From VFJJ01 sp031362415 (GTDB lineage Bacteria > Actinomycetota > Acidimicrobiia > IMCC26256 > VFJJ01), in the NCBI GenBank assembly GCA_031362415.1, contig JANLSK010000006.1, forward strand, positions 76,305-140,304: 64,000 nt of DNA, written 5' to 3'. Shown here in pieces: positions 36,226 to 44,938 of the stretch (the stretch's first letter is position 1; every line of letters begins with the position of its first letter). A model generated the notes under the pieces. That model was not told where the DNA came from and searched no databases. It worked only from the letters and a program-made list of their open reading frames with translations. Made by a program: the position numbers and the translations under genes.

Positions 36226-36372
36226 GGAACTCCTCCGTGTCGGGCACCGCAGTGCCGATGCCTCCCCGGTTCGTTCGGGAAGCCTCGCCGAACTCATGCC
36301 CAACGAGCACTTGGGGTAAACGGCAGCACACCGACGGGCGGTGGAGCCGACGGGAAGTGGAGCCGACAGCGT

Positions 36373-37275
36373 TCAGGAGCGAACCGGCGACTGCGCCAGT
36401 CCGCCGGGCATCACCATGCCCACCGGTTGCAGATGCTGGCCCAACGTGGCGTCGAAGGCGTCGGCCACTTGAGACGGTGTCCACCCGCCGTCGCGGTACA
36501 TCCACGAGATCTGGCGCGGGGTCTGGAAGAGCGTGAACGAGTACTCGGTGCGGCCGAAGATCTGGCCGTTCACGTGACTCGCACGCTCAGATGCCAAGAA
36601 GGCCACGAGCGGGGCGTTGAGCGACGGGTCGAGGTGCGCCGGCGGTTCCACGTCGCCCATGAGTCCCATGGTCATCCGGGTCGCGCCGGCGGGGGCCATG
36701 GCGTTCACGGTCACGCCGTAGCGACCGAGCTCGAGCGCCCAGACGAAGGTCATGCCCATCAGGCCGGCCTTGGCCGCGCCGTAGTTCGTCTGGCCGAAGT
36801 TGCCCCGGAGCCCCGCCGACGACGTGATGTTGATGATCCGGCCATAGCCGGCATCCTTCATGAGCGGCGCCGCGTGACGCGAGCAGTTGAACGCGCCCTT
36901 GAGATGCACACCGATGACGGCGTCGAAATCGGCCTCGTCCATCTTCACGAGGCTCTTGTCGCGCACGATGCCCGCGTTGTTGACGAGGATGTCGACCGTC
37001 CCGAAGGTATCGACCGCGGCCTGCACGATACGCCCGGCCCCGGCGAAGTCGGCGACAGAGTCGTGGTTGGCGACCGCTCGGCCACCAGCGGCCTCGATCT
37101 CGGCGACGACCTGGGAGGCCGGATCCTCGGCCTGCTCGCTGGTCCCGTCGAGGCGGGCACCGAGGTCGTTGACGACAACGGCGGCTCCCTCACTCGCCAG
37201 GCACAGGGCGAACCCTCGGCCGATCCCCCGTCCAGCTCCGGTGACGATGGCGACGCGTCCGTCGAGCATTCCCAC
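36373..37275 (-). CDS. short-chain dehydrogenase, 3-hydroxyacyl-CoA type
   Basis: A 300-residue SDR. DGRVAIVTGAGRGIGRGFAL is the cofactor motif, DILVNNAGIVRDKSLVKMDE is the classic NNAG and following helix, and INITSSAGLRG...NYGAAKAGL gives Ser, Tyr and Lys. It is closest in appearance to the SDR domain of multifunctional beta-oxidation enzymes and would follow the MaoC hydratase encoded upstream. I use the GTG at 37275 because GAGGAG lies 6 bases before it; the ATG two codons later is too far. Confidence 0.9.
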   Translation of the reverse strand: MGMLDGRVAIVTGAGRGIGRGFALCLASEGAAVVVNDLGARLDGTSEQAEDPASQVVAEIEAAGGRAVANHDSVADFAGAGRIVQAAVDTFGTVDILVNNAGIVRDKSLVKMDEADFDAVIGVHLKGAFNCSRHAAPLMKDAGYGRIINITSSAGLRGNFGQTNYGAAKAGLMGMTFVWALELGRYGVTVNAMAPAGATRMTMGLMGDVEPPAHLDPSLNAPLVAFLASERASHVNGQIFGRTEYSFTLFQTPRQISWMYRDGGWTPSQVADAFDATLGQHLQPVGMVMPGGLAQSPVRS

Positions 37276-37308
37276 GGTGTTCTCCTCGATGCTCCTGTGA
37301 TGCTGCCT

Positions 37309-37365
37309 TGCGAAGTGCGACGTGCGATCTGCGAAGTGAAAGCGCCAAGCGCTATCTGCGAAGTG
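37309..37365. repeat. three copies of TGCGAAGTG in the gap between maoC-like and SDR genes
   Basis: TGCGAAGTG occurs at 37309, 37330 and 37357, that is, 21 and 27 bases apart, filling the intergenic gap between two co-oriented genes. Could be a binding-site array or a decayed tandem repeat. Function unknown. Confidence 0.45.
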
Positions 37366-37369
37366 CGCG

Positions 37370-37780
37370 TCAGGCACCGGCGGCGGTCGCGGTGCCGGTC
37401 ATCACGACCGAACCGTCCTGGCGGGTGGCCGTGAGTGCGAGATCGACCGTTCCCGCCGCGGGGTCGATGGCCGTGATGGAGGCGCTGAAGGTGAGGGTGT
37501 CGCCCGGCCAGACCTGCTTCGAGAATCGCACCCAGTAGGAGCGCATGGCCGTGGGGCCGAACCAGTCCTTGACGACCCGGGCCATGAGGCCGGCGGTGAG
37601 CATCCCGTGACCGAAGACCGACGGGTTGCCGGCCTTGGTGGCGATGGTGTCGTCGTGGTGCATGGGGTTGAAGTCGCCCGAAGCTCCGGCGTAACGGACG
37701 AAGTGCGTCCGGGTCAGGTTCTCGACCACGAGCTCGGGGGCCGAGTCGCCCACGTTCAGATCGGCGATTCGCGGGGCCAT
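37370..37780 (-). CDS. MaoC-like (R)-specific enoyl-CoA hydratase
   Basis: A 136-residue hot-dog-fold protein with the hydratase motif FVRYAGASGDFNPMHHDDTI (D and H of the catalytic pair) and VFGHGMLTAGLMARVV. It hydrates a 2-enoyl-CoA to the 3-hydroxy form, to be oxidised by the adjacent SDR. ATG 37780 has a GAGGAGAG site upstream. The TetR gene at 37871 is divergent and shares its control region with it. Confidence 0.92.
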   Translation of the reverse strand: MAPRIADLNVGDSAPELVVENLTRTHFVRYAGASGDFNPMHHDDTIATKAGNPSVFGHGMLTAGLMARVVKDWFGPTAMRSYWVRFSKQVWPGDTLTFSASITAIDPAAGTVDLALTATRQDGSVVMTGTATAAGA

Positions 37781-37833
37781 GGGGCGCTCTCCTCGGGTTG
37801 GGACCAGTTGTCGGCCGTTCGGTTCGACGAAGT

Positions 37834-37849
37834 CTGACACCAACGTCGG
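37834..37849. promoter_or_regulatory. operator-like 16-bp site (CTGAC-N6-GTCGG)
   Basis: CTGACACCAACGTCGG lies in the 90-base divergent gap between maoC-like and tetR. TetR repressors usually bind in exactly this position. Near-identical 16-mers lie before SBP1 (46526), SBP2 (53760) and the hydroxyacid dehydrogenase gene (7983). Confidence 0.5.
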
Positions 37850-37870
37850 AAAAGTTCTACCCTGCCGCCG

Positions 37871-38668
37871 ATGGTCGACCAGCATTCGAACGGAGGCTCC
37901 GACACCCCTCGACCCGCTGGTCGGTCGGCCCGGGATTCCCCGACCTCGCCCCGTTCCACGCCGTCGACGTCCCCCGCCCCGATCGGCACCGTCGGCACCG
38001 TCGGCACCATCGGCACGGTCGGCACGGTCGACGCTGTACGCGGGGGCACCCCCGCCCAGACCCGTGAGCTCCGGGCTCGGGGCCGCCGAAGCATCAGGCG
38101 ACTCCTCGATGCCGGACGCGTCGTGATCGATCGACGGGGGTACCACTCGGCACGCGTCGAAGACATCGTCAAGGAGGCCGAGATCTCCCACGGGACCTTC
38201 TACCTGTACTTCGCTTCCAAGGACGAGCTGTTCCGCGCCTTGGCCACCGAGGTTGCCGACGAGCTCATCACGGTCGCCGTGTCGCTCGGTGAGGTGTCGC
38301 CCGAATCATCCGGCCGCGACGAGCTCCGAGGTTGGCTTGAAAGCTTCGCATCCGCCTACCAGCGCAACGGATCGATCATCCGGGCCTGGACCGAGATCGA
38401 GGTTGGCGGCAGCGACCTCGGTCGTCTCGGCACCGACGTCCTCGGCGCGTTCTCGTCGAGCCTCGCTCGGCGGGTCAGCCCGGGCGCCGCTCCCGACCTC
38501 GATCTCGACACGGCGTCACTGGCCTTGATGGCCATGGTCGAGCGGGCGCTGTACTACTCGACGGCCGGGCAGACCACTGTCGAGCTCTCGCGTTTGCTCG
38601 ACACGATGGTGGGGGCGATCCACGACGGCATGTTCGGTCACCAACCCTTCGCGGTCTGCCCACCGTGA
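37871..38668 (+). CDS. TetR-family transcriptional regulator
   Basis: A 265-residue regulator whose HTH (GYHSARVEDIVKEAEISHGT then FYLYFASKDELF) is placed after an unusual ~75-residue N-terminal extension containing GTVGTVGTIGTVGTV, encoded by five tandem 9-base units (37985-38029). The rest is the usual helical ligand domain. It probably controls the divergent MaoC-SDR genes and the transporter genes that start 35 bases downstream of its stop. An internal start closer to the HTH cannot be excluded. Confidence 0.9.
   Translation: MVDQHSNGGSDTPRPAGRSARDSPTSPRSTPSTSPAPIGTVGTVGTIGTVGTVDAVRGGTPAQTRELRARGRRSIRRLLDAGRVVIDRRGYHSARVEDIVKEAEISHGTFYLYFASKDELFRALATEVADELITVAVSLGEVSPESSGRDELRGWLESFASAYQRNGSIIRAWTEIEVGGSDLGRLGTDVLGAFSSSLARRVSPGAAPDLDLDTASLALMAMVERALYYSTAGQTTVELSRLLDTMVGAIHDGMFGHQPFAVCPP
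37985..38029. repeat. five 9-base in-frame tandem repeats in tetR
   Basis: GGCACCGTC-type 9-mers repeated five times, coding Gly-Thr-Val/Ile. Copies differ only by one synonymous or conservative base. Confidence 0.85.
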
Positions 38669-38702
38669 CGCCCACACACTCAGGCCCAGGGGGAGGACGA
38701 TC

Positions 38703-40946
38703 GTGAGCAACAACGACACCGGAGCCCACCGCGGCGTCGATCCGACGCCAGGATCGGCCACGGCGGCTCACCTCGCAGCGGCCGTCCTCGACGAGGAAGC
38801 GGCCCGTCAGGACGCGCAGGCCCTGGCCCGCGAGCAGATCCTCTTCCCCGACGAGCTCCTGCCGGGCGTGCAGTCGGAGCCCCTCACGCTCAGGCAGGGA
38901 TTGAAGATCGGGGGCTGGTCGACCTTCTTGATCCTCACGATGCTCAACTCGCTCGACGAGCTCGAGGGCGCCGCGATCAGCGTGCTGGCCCCCGACATCC
39001 AGAAGACGTTCGGGGTCAGCGAAGGCACCGTCGTGTTCATCGGCACGGCTTCAGCCACGTTCTTCGTGCTCGGCGCCGTCCCCATGGGCTACCTCGCCGA
39101 TCGGGTCAAGAGGGTCCCGATCGTGGGTTGGGCCAGCCTGCTCTTCAGTGGTTTCGTCGTGCTCTCGGGCCTGGCCGTGAACGCGTTCATGCTCTTTTGG
39201 ACGCGCTTTCTCACCGGGATCGCCAAGGCCAACAACATCTCGGTGCACATCTCGTTGATCGCCGACACCTACCCGATCGGGGTCCGAGCACGCCTCTCGG
39301 CCAGCCGCGACCTGTTCGGCCATGGCCTGGCCCTGTGCAGCCCCGTACTTGTGGGCGGAATTGCCGAAGCCGCGGGCGGCGACGAGGGCTGGCGCTGGGC
39401 GTGGTACGTGCTCGGGGTGCCGAGCGCGGTCGTGGCCGTCATCGCGTTCTTCGCCCTGCGGGAGCCCCAACGAGGCCGCTACGAGAAGGAGGACGTGCTC
39501 GGCCAACTCATCCAGGACGAGAACCCGGCGCCCATCTCGATGGAGGCGGCGTTCGCCCGCCTCAAGAAGATCCGGTCGATCCGATCGGTGCTCATCGCCT
39601 TCAGCGCCTTGGGTTTCGCCCTCTTCAGCCAGGCCACACTGGGCAGCCTGTATCTCGAGGACAACCTCGGGGTCGACAACGCTCTCGACCGGGGACTGCT
39701 GCTCTCGCTCTCGGGCTTCGCCGCGCTCCCCGTCTTGCCCTTCGTCGGCCGGTACTTCGACCGTCTCTACCGGCGCGATCCGGCCAAGGCGATGGCCTTG
39801 GTGGGGTTGATGATCCTGCCCTCGGCCCTCTTCACACCATTGCAGTACTACGTGGGCGGCAAGGCCGGCTTCGTGGTCTTCGGCATCCCCCAGGCCATCC
39901 TCACCACATCGGCGTTCGCCATGGTCGGCCCGGTCATGCAGGCCGTGGTGCCGTATCGCTTGCGGGGTATGGGCGCGGCGCTGTCGACCTCGTACATCTT
40001 CTTCATCGGCGGGACGGGCGGCGCGCTGATCGCGGCGTTCATCACCGACACGTCGGGGCCCCGAGCGGCCGCCATCATGCTCGGGATCCCGACGAGCATC
40101 ATCGGCGGAGCGATCCTCGCCAACAGCGCCCGCTACATCCGCAACGACCTCTCGCTCGTGGTGCAGGAGCTGCAAGAGGAGCTCGACGAGCACGCCAAGC
40201 GCCACGATCTCGGCCGACCGGCGCCGGCGCTTCAGGTCGCCAACATCGACTTCTCGTACGGCCCGGTCCAGGTGCTCTTCGACGTGGACTTCCAGGTGGA
40301 ACGGGGTGAGACGCTGGCTCTGTTGGGCACCAACGGCGCCGGCAAGTCGACCATCCTGCGAGTCATCTCCGGGCTGGGGACGCCCGAGCGCGGCGTCGTA
40401 CGGCTCGGCGGACGCAACATCACCTACTGCTCACCGGAAGACCGAGCCCGACTGGGGATCCTGCAGCTTCCCGGGGGCAAGGGCACGTTCCCGAGCATGT
40501 CGGTGGCCAAGAATCTCGAGCTGAGCGCCCGGCTCATCGAACGCCCAGCCGATGAGATCGAGCGGCGTATGGGTCGGGTGTTCGACCTGTTCCCGATGCT
40601 GGCCGAGCACAGGCGCCAGCCGGCGAGCAGCCTCTCGGGCGGCCAGCAGCAGATGCTGGCCCTGGGGCGGGTCCTCCTCCACGACCCTGAGGTGCTCTTG
40701 ATCGACGAGCTGTCGCTGGGCCTGTCGCCCGTGGTGGTGGAGCACGTCCTGAAGGTGATCGACCAGCTCCGGGCCGAGGGTCAGACGATGATCATCGTGG
40801 AGCAATCGCTCAACGTCGCCCTCGCGGTCTCGGACCGGGCGATCTTCCTGGAGAAGGGGCAGGTGCGTTTCGAGGGCGCGGCATCGGAGTTGGCCGAGCG
40901 CGACGATCTGGCCCGGGCGGTCTTCTTCGGGCGTGAAGGCGGCTGA
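38703..40946 (+). CDS. MFS transporter fused to a LivF-type ABC ATPase
   Basis: A 747-residue two-part protein. Residues about 60-490 are a twelve-segment MFS protein (MGYLADRVKRVPIVGWASLL, NISVHISLIADTYPIGVRAR are the conserved loops). After a short helical linker, residues about 505-747 are a complete branched-chain-type ATPase: Walker A GTNGAGKS (542-549), signature LSGGQQQMLALGRVL, Walker B VLLIDELSLGLSP, H-loop IIVEQSLNVA. The next gene, 3 bases on, encodes LivH-LivM-LivG in one chain, so this ATPase is very likely the LivF of that importer. Start ATG/GTG: GTG 38703 after GGGGGAGG. Confidence 0.92.
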   Translation: MSNNDTGAHRGVDPTPGSATAAHLAAAVLDEEAARQDAQALAREQILFPDELLPGVQSEPLTLRQGLKIGGWSTFLILTMLNSLDELEGAAISVLAPDIQKTFGVSEGTVVFIGTASATFFVLGAVPMGYLADRVKRVPIVGWASLLFSGFVVLSGLAVNAFMLFWTRFLTGIAKANNISVHISLIADTYPIGVRARLSASRDLFGHGLALCSPVLVGGIAEAAGGDEGWRWAWYVLGVPSAVVAVIAFFALREPQRGRYEKEDVLGQLIQDENPAPISMEAAFARLKKIRSIRSVLIAFSALGFALFSQATLGSLYLEDNLGVDNALDRGLLLSLSGFAALPVLPFVGRYFDRLYRRDPAKAMALVGLMILPSALFTPLQYYVGGKAGFVVFGIPQAILTTSAFAMVGPVMQAVVPYRLRGMGAALSTSYIFFIGGTGGALIAAFITDTSGPRAAAIMLGIPTSIIGGAILANSARYIRNDLSLVVQELQEELDEHAKRHDLGRPAPALQVANIDFSYGPVQVLFDVDFQVERGETLALLGTNGAGKSTILRVISGLGTPERGVVRLGGRNITYCSPEDRARLGILQLPGGKGTFPSMSVAKNLELSARLIERPADEIERRMGRVFDLFPMLAEHRRQPASSLSGGQQQMLALGRVLLHDPEVLLIDELSLGLSPVVVEHVLKVIDQLRAEGQTMIIVEQSLNVALAVSDRAIFLEKGQVRFEGAASELAERDDLARAVFFGREGG

Positions 40947-40949
40947 GCC

Positions 40950-43793
40950 GTGATCGCCACGTGGGTCACCACGAACCTGGTGTTCCAGGGCTTCGTGAAC
41001 GGGCTCGTGATCGCCATGCTGGCCATGGGCGTGGTGCTCGTGTACCGGGCGACGCGGATCATCAACTTCGCCGTCGGCGACCTGGGTGTACCGGCGGCAG
41101 CCCTTCTCGCCCTGGCGGCCAACCGCTACGGATGGCCTTACTGGCCAGCCCTCATCGCCTGCCTCGTCGTGGGTCTGCTCTCGGGGACCATCATCGAGTT
41201 GGCTGTCATCCGCCGCCTGTTCTCGGCCCCTCGGGTGATCGTGCTCGTCGCCACCATCGGCGTCGCGCAGCTCGCCCAGGCCATCACCATCGCCCTCCCC
41301 GAGCTCACCCGGGCGGAGGCCGTCGACTTCCCCACCGCGGTCAGCGGGCGGTGGGAGCCGGGCGCCGGCATCGTGATCGACGGTCCGCAGGTGATGATTC
41401 TCGTCACCGTTCCCTTGCTGGCGTTGGGGTTGTGGTTCTTGTTGAGCCGCACCCGCTTCGGCGACTCGGTGCGGGCGACGGCCACGAACTCCGATCTGGC
41501 CCGGCTCACCGGGATCAGCCCCAAGAAGATCTCGACCATCGTGTGGGCGGTCAGCGGCCTCATCTCGGCAACGTCGGTGATCCTCATCGCCACCGACACC
41601 AACAACACCTCCAGCCTGGGCGCCATCGGGCCCAACACCCTGCTGCGAGCGATGGCCGCGGCGCTCATCGGCGGCATGGCCTCGTTCCCCCTCGCCGCGC
41701 TGGGCGCCGTGGCCATCGGCGTCGGCCAGTCGCTCTTGTTCTACAACTTCCCCGCCCAGACCGGGCTCACCGAGTTCGCGCTGCTGATCGTCGTGCTGGT
41801 GCTGGTGGCCCGGGTGAGCCGTCGGGCCGAGGGTGGCGGTGAGAGCTTCCAGTTCGCGCCGCGGGTCGAGGCCGTCCCTGAACGCCTGCGTCAGCTCCGT
41901 GCCGTGCGGATGCTGCCGTACCTGTTGCCGATGCTGGGACTGGTGGTGGCGGTCGTCGTCCCCTTGTTGATCGAGCGACCGTCACGCCATTTCCTCTACG
42001 CGATGATCCTGGCCTTCGCCATCTGCGCGATCTCGGCGACCGTGCTCACCGGCTGGGCCGGGCAGCTCTCGCTGGGCCAGATGGCCTTCGCCGGCCTGGG
42101 CGCGCTGAGCGCAGCCGCGTTGGCCCGCGGGGTCGCGGTCGACATCGGCTGGGGCGATCATCGCATTCTCAAGGAGACGTTCCCAGCGGTTCCGTTCGTG
42201 CTGGCGATCGTGATGGGGGCGTTGGTGTCGGCGGGGTTCGCGGTGCTCGTCGGGATCGGCGCGTTGCGGGTTCGGGGGCTTCTGCTCGCCGTCGGCACGT
42301 CGGCCTTCGCCATCGCCTGCCAGGCGTACATCTTCCGGCGGCCCATCCTGTCGGGCGACGGCGGCTCGACCGTGCGCCTCAAGCGCGGATCGCTGGCCGG
42401 GATCGACCTCGGTGTGCGACAGCGCACCTACTACTACGCAGTACTGGTGGCGCTGGTGGTCGTCCTGATGCTCGTGGCCCGTCTTCGCCGCAGTGGGATC
42501 GGCCGCACCATCATCGGCGTGCGTGAGAACGAGCAGGCCGCCGCGGCGTACACCGTGTCGCCAGCCCGAGCGAAGCTCACGGCCTTCGCCGTGGCCGGCG
42601 CCATCGCCGGCCTGGGGGGCGCGCTCCTCGGGGCGTTGGTGGAGACGATCGGCTACCAGGAGCGCTTCTTCCGCACGTCCGACTCGCTGGCGCTGGTGTC
42701 GATGGTGGTTATCGGCGGGCTCGGCACGTTCGCGGGACCGGTGATCGGCGCCGTGTGGGTGGTCGGACTCCCGGCGTTCTGGCCCGGCAACGAGGTTGTG
42801 CCGCTGCTCACGTCGAGCATCGGGCTCCTCATCTTGTTGCTGTACCTCCCCGGTGGCTTCGTGCAGATCGGCTACACCATCCGGCGGTCACTGTTCCGTT
42901 GGCTCGAACGTCGCCTCCCACCAGCGGTCACCAAGACCTCCGCGGAGCTGCCGGCGGCGATCAGCCGCGTGTTCGCGCGCCCACTGCCCGACGACGAGCT
43001 CCCCGGCGACGGTGTGGTGTTGCGGACCGTCGACGTGACCGTGCGCTTCGGTGGGCTCGTTGCCGTCGACCGTGTCTCCTTCACCGCTCGACGAGGCGAG
43101 GTGGTCGGGCTCATCGGCACCAACGGGGCGGGGAAGTCGACCCTCCTCAACGCCATCGGGGGCTTCGTGCCCGCGACCGGCACCGTTGAGCTGCTGGGGC
43201 GCGATGTCACCACACTCGATGCCGCCCGCAGAGCCCGACAGGGCCTGGGTCGTACGTTCCAGGCGGCGACCCTGTTCCCCGAGCTCACCGTGCGCGAGAC
43301 CGTCCAGCTCGCGCTCGAAGCCCGCCAGCGAACCTCGTTCACGGCCACGGCCCTGTGCCTGCCGGCGTCGGTCCGCTTGGAGCGTCGCCGCCGGGTCGAG
43401 TCGGCCGAGCTCATCGACTTCCTCGGCCTCGGCCGCTACGCCGACCGGTTCATCGCCGAGCTGTCGACGGGTACCCGGCGCATCGTCGAGCTCACGGCGA
43501 TGCTGGCCGTCGCGCCCGCCGTCATCTGCCTCGACGAGCCGACGGCCGGTGTCGCGCAGCGCGAGGCCGAGGCCTTCGGCCCATTGATCAAACGGATTCA
43601 ACGCGAGCTCGACGCCACGCTGGTGGTCATCGAGCACGACATGCCGCTCATCCTGTCGATCAGCGATCGCGTGTACTGCATGGAGTCGGGCCGGGTCATC
43701 GCCGAGGGCACGCCGAGCGAGATCCGCAACAACCCCTTGGTTGTCGCGTCGTACCTCGGCACCGACGAACGCGCCCTCAACCGCAGCGGCTGA
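40950..43793 (+). CDS. LivH-LivM-LivG fusion (branched-chain-type ABC permeases and ATPase)
   Basis: A 947-residue three-part protein. Part 1 (1-~295) is a LivH permease (VYRATRIINFAVGDLGVPAA). Part 2 (~320-650) is LivM (LTGWAGQLSLGQMAFAGLGA; VRENEQAAAAYTVSPARAKL). Part 3 (~685-947) is a LivG ATPase with Walker A GTNGAGKS (723-730), Walker B VICLDEPTAGV and H-loop VVIEHDMPLIL; the signature is the variant LSTGTRRIVEL. With the LivF on the MFS fusion, all four transmembrane/ATPase parts are made as two chains. GTG start. Substrate is likely a carboxylic acid, given the FadD/MaoC/ACAD neighbours (inference). Confidence 0.93.
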   Translation: MIATWVTTNLVFQGFVNGLVIAMLAMGVVLVYRATRIINFAVGDLGVPAAALLALAANRYGWPYWPALIACLVVGLLSGTIIELAVIRRLFSAPRVIVLVATIGVAQLAQAITIALPELTRAEAVDFPTAVSGRWEPGAGIVIDGPQVMILVTVPLLALGLWFLLSRTRFGDSVRATATNSDLARLTGISPKKISTIVWAVSGLISATSVILIATDTNNTSSLGAIGPNTLLRAMAAALIGGMASFPLAALGAVAIGVGQSLLFYNFPAQTGLTEFALLIVVLVLVARVSRRAEGGGESFQFAPRVEAVPERLRQLRAVRMLPYLLPMLGLVVAVVVPLLIERPSRHFLYAMILAFAICAISATVLTGWAGQLSLGQMAFAGLGALSAAALARGVAVDIGWGDHRILKETFPAVPFVLAIVMGALVSAGFAVLVGIGALRVRGLLLAVGTSAFAIACQAYIFRRPILSGDGGSTVRLKRGSLAGIDLGVRQRTYYYAVLVALVVVLMLVARLRRSGIGRTIIGVRENEQAAAAYTVSPARAKLTAFAVAGAIAGLGGALLGALVETIGYQERFFRTSDSLALVSMVVIGGLGTFAGPVIGAVWVVGLPAFWPGNEVVPLLTSSIGLLILLLYLPGGFVQIGYTIRRSLFRWLERRLPPAVTKTSAELPAAISRVFARPLPDDELPGDGVVLRTVDVTVRFGGLVAVDRVSFTARRGEVVGLIGTNGAGKSTLLNAIGGFVPATGTVELLGRDVTTLDAARRARQGLGRTFQAATLFPELTVRETVQLALEARQRTSFTATALCLPASVRLERRRRVESAELIDFLGLGRYADRFIAELSTGTRRIVELTAMLAVAPAVICLDEPTAGVAQREAEAFGPLIKRIQRELDATLVVIEHDMPLILSISDRVYCMESGRVIAEGTPSEIRNNPLVVASYLGTDERALNRSG

Positions 43794-43801
43794 GCGCACC
43801 C

Positions 43802-43856
43802 CCCGTTCTTTGTATGCAGATCCGCGCCAGGCGCGGAGTTACATACAAAGAACGGG
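43802..43856. repeat. palindromic element 1a (right flank of nuclease cassette 1)
   Basis: A 55-base hairpin: 15-base perfect arms CCCGTTCTTTGTATG / CATACAAAGAACGGG, and inside them a second perfect 8-bp stem TCCGCGCC/GGCGCGGA around one A. It lies 8 bases after the LivHMG stop and 16 before the end of the cassette gene. The inner 47 bases (43806-43852) match element 1b (44877-44923) at 41 positions. There is no T-run. Confidence 0.92.
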
Positions 43857-43872
43857 TCTTGAGGCCCCCCAA

Positions 43873-44808
43873 CTAGGTGACCGACGCCGCGAGTGAGCGG
43901 GCGACGTTGCGAGCGAACCCGGCCGGATTTTCGCGCACCTCCTTGCGGGTGGCGTAAAGTATCCGCCATCCCAGGCTCACGACACCGTTGTCGCGGGTGA
44001 TCCCGGCCTCCCATGCCGAGCGACCCTGATGCCACTGGTAGCCGTGGAATTCGACGCCGAGGCGGTGCTCCGGCCAGGCCAGATCGAGCAACGCGACCGC
44101 GCCATCGGGACGAATCACCTCGAACTGGGTGACCGGTTGCGGGAGGCCGCGGGCCACCAGTTGATCGACGAGCAGCCGCTCGAAATGCGAGCCGAGCGGA
44201 CGCCAGGTCTCGGGCCGCTCCGCCAGTAAGCCGCGCATGACACCGGCGCCGCGACGACCCTTGCCGCAGTTGGCTGCCAGGCGCTGTGCGAGCATCTCCC
44301 GCGAGACGAGGCTGCGCCGCCAGGCATCGTCGAGCGCGAGCTCGGCCCGCCAACGCGGCCGAACCGCGCACACGTCGATCAGGGTACGGGCCGGTGCCGT
44401 GACCCTCCACGGCCCGAGCGTCACGACGTCGATCGGCTTGACATTAGCCAGCCGATGCACTGTTGCGCCGCGCGGGAGCGAACCCACCAGGCGGGTGACC
44501 GTGAGCTCGACAACAGGCGCGGAGAAACCGTCGAGCTCGTGGAGCCAGGCTGCAGCCCGGTGCGAGACCACTCCGGTCGGTCCCACCTGCAGGAGCGCTG
44601 CCATGAGATCGTGCTCGGGCGTCCCCGCCGGAGCCCCGGCGAATCGGTACACGTCGGGATGCACGAGAGTGAGGCGACCCGAGGTCGACCACCACCAGAG
44701 CCAGTCGGTGTCGAGACCGAGGGACTCCGCGTGGGTCCGGGTGAAGAGCCCGAACCGACGAGATGCCTGGCTGGCGAGTGCTCTCTCGGAATCGCGGTGC
44801 GCTGTCAT
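43873..44808 (-). CDS. AbiEi-like / DUF559 nuclease-fold protein, cassette 1
   Basis: A 311-residue protein. Residues about 1-90 carry the AbiEi-type winged-helix pattern (FGLFTRTHAESLGLDTDWLW, GVVSHRAAAWLHELDGF). Residues ~210-300 form a DUF559/Vsr-like PD-(D/E)xK fold: LLDLAWPEHRLGVEFHGYQW (Asp and Glu metal ligands), then a distal R-x-x-x-V-x-x-x-G-W. Such proteins are common in actinobacteria; whether they are nucleases, regulators or toxins is not established. It is bracketed by elements 1a (20 bases beyond its stop) and 1b (68 bases before its start). Confidence 0.85.
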   Translation of the reverse strand: MTAHRDSERALASQASRRFGLFTRTHAESLGLDTDWLWWWSTSGRLTLVHPDVYRFAGAPAGTPEHDLMAALLQVGPTGVVSHRAAAWLHELDGFSAPVVELTVTRLVGSLPRGATVHRLANVKPIDVVTLGPWRVTAPARTLIDVCAVRPRWRAELALDDAWRRSLVSREMLAQRLAANCGKGRRGAGVMRGLLAERPETWRPLGSHFERLLVDQLVARGLPQPVTQFEVIRPDGAVALLDLAWPEHRLGVEFHGYQWHQGRSAWEAGITRDNGVVSLGWRILYATRKEVRENPAGFARNVARSLAASVT

Positions 44809-44876
44809 GGCTCACAGTGCACCACGTCGGTATGACAGAAACGCCCGGCGCCGGCCAACCTGCCGCCAATCCCGGC

Positions 44877-44923
44877 TTCTTTGTATGCAGGTCCGCCCCG
44901 GGCGCGGACCTGCATACAAAGAA
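44877..44923. repeat. palindromic element 1b (left flank of nuclease cassette 1)
   Basis: Arms of 20 bases (TTCTTTGTATGCAGGTCCGC and its complement) surround a 7-base centre CCCGGGC; perfect pairing. 41 of 47 positions equal element 1a. It lies between the cassette start and the end of the substrate-binding protein gene (15 bases from that stop). Confidence 0.92.
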
Positions 44924-44938
44924 CAGTGGTGGGGGGCG

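Noticed and set aside
43802..43856. Element 1a as a simple intrinsic terminator only
   Set aside because: The position fits, and termination may be one role, but there is no T-run, and the matched copy on the far side of the same gene family in three places is not explained by that alone. Kept as the main alternative.
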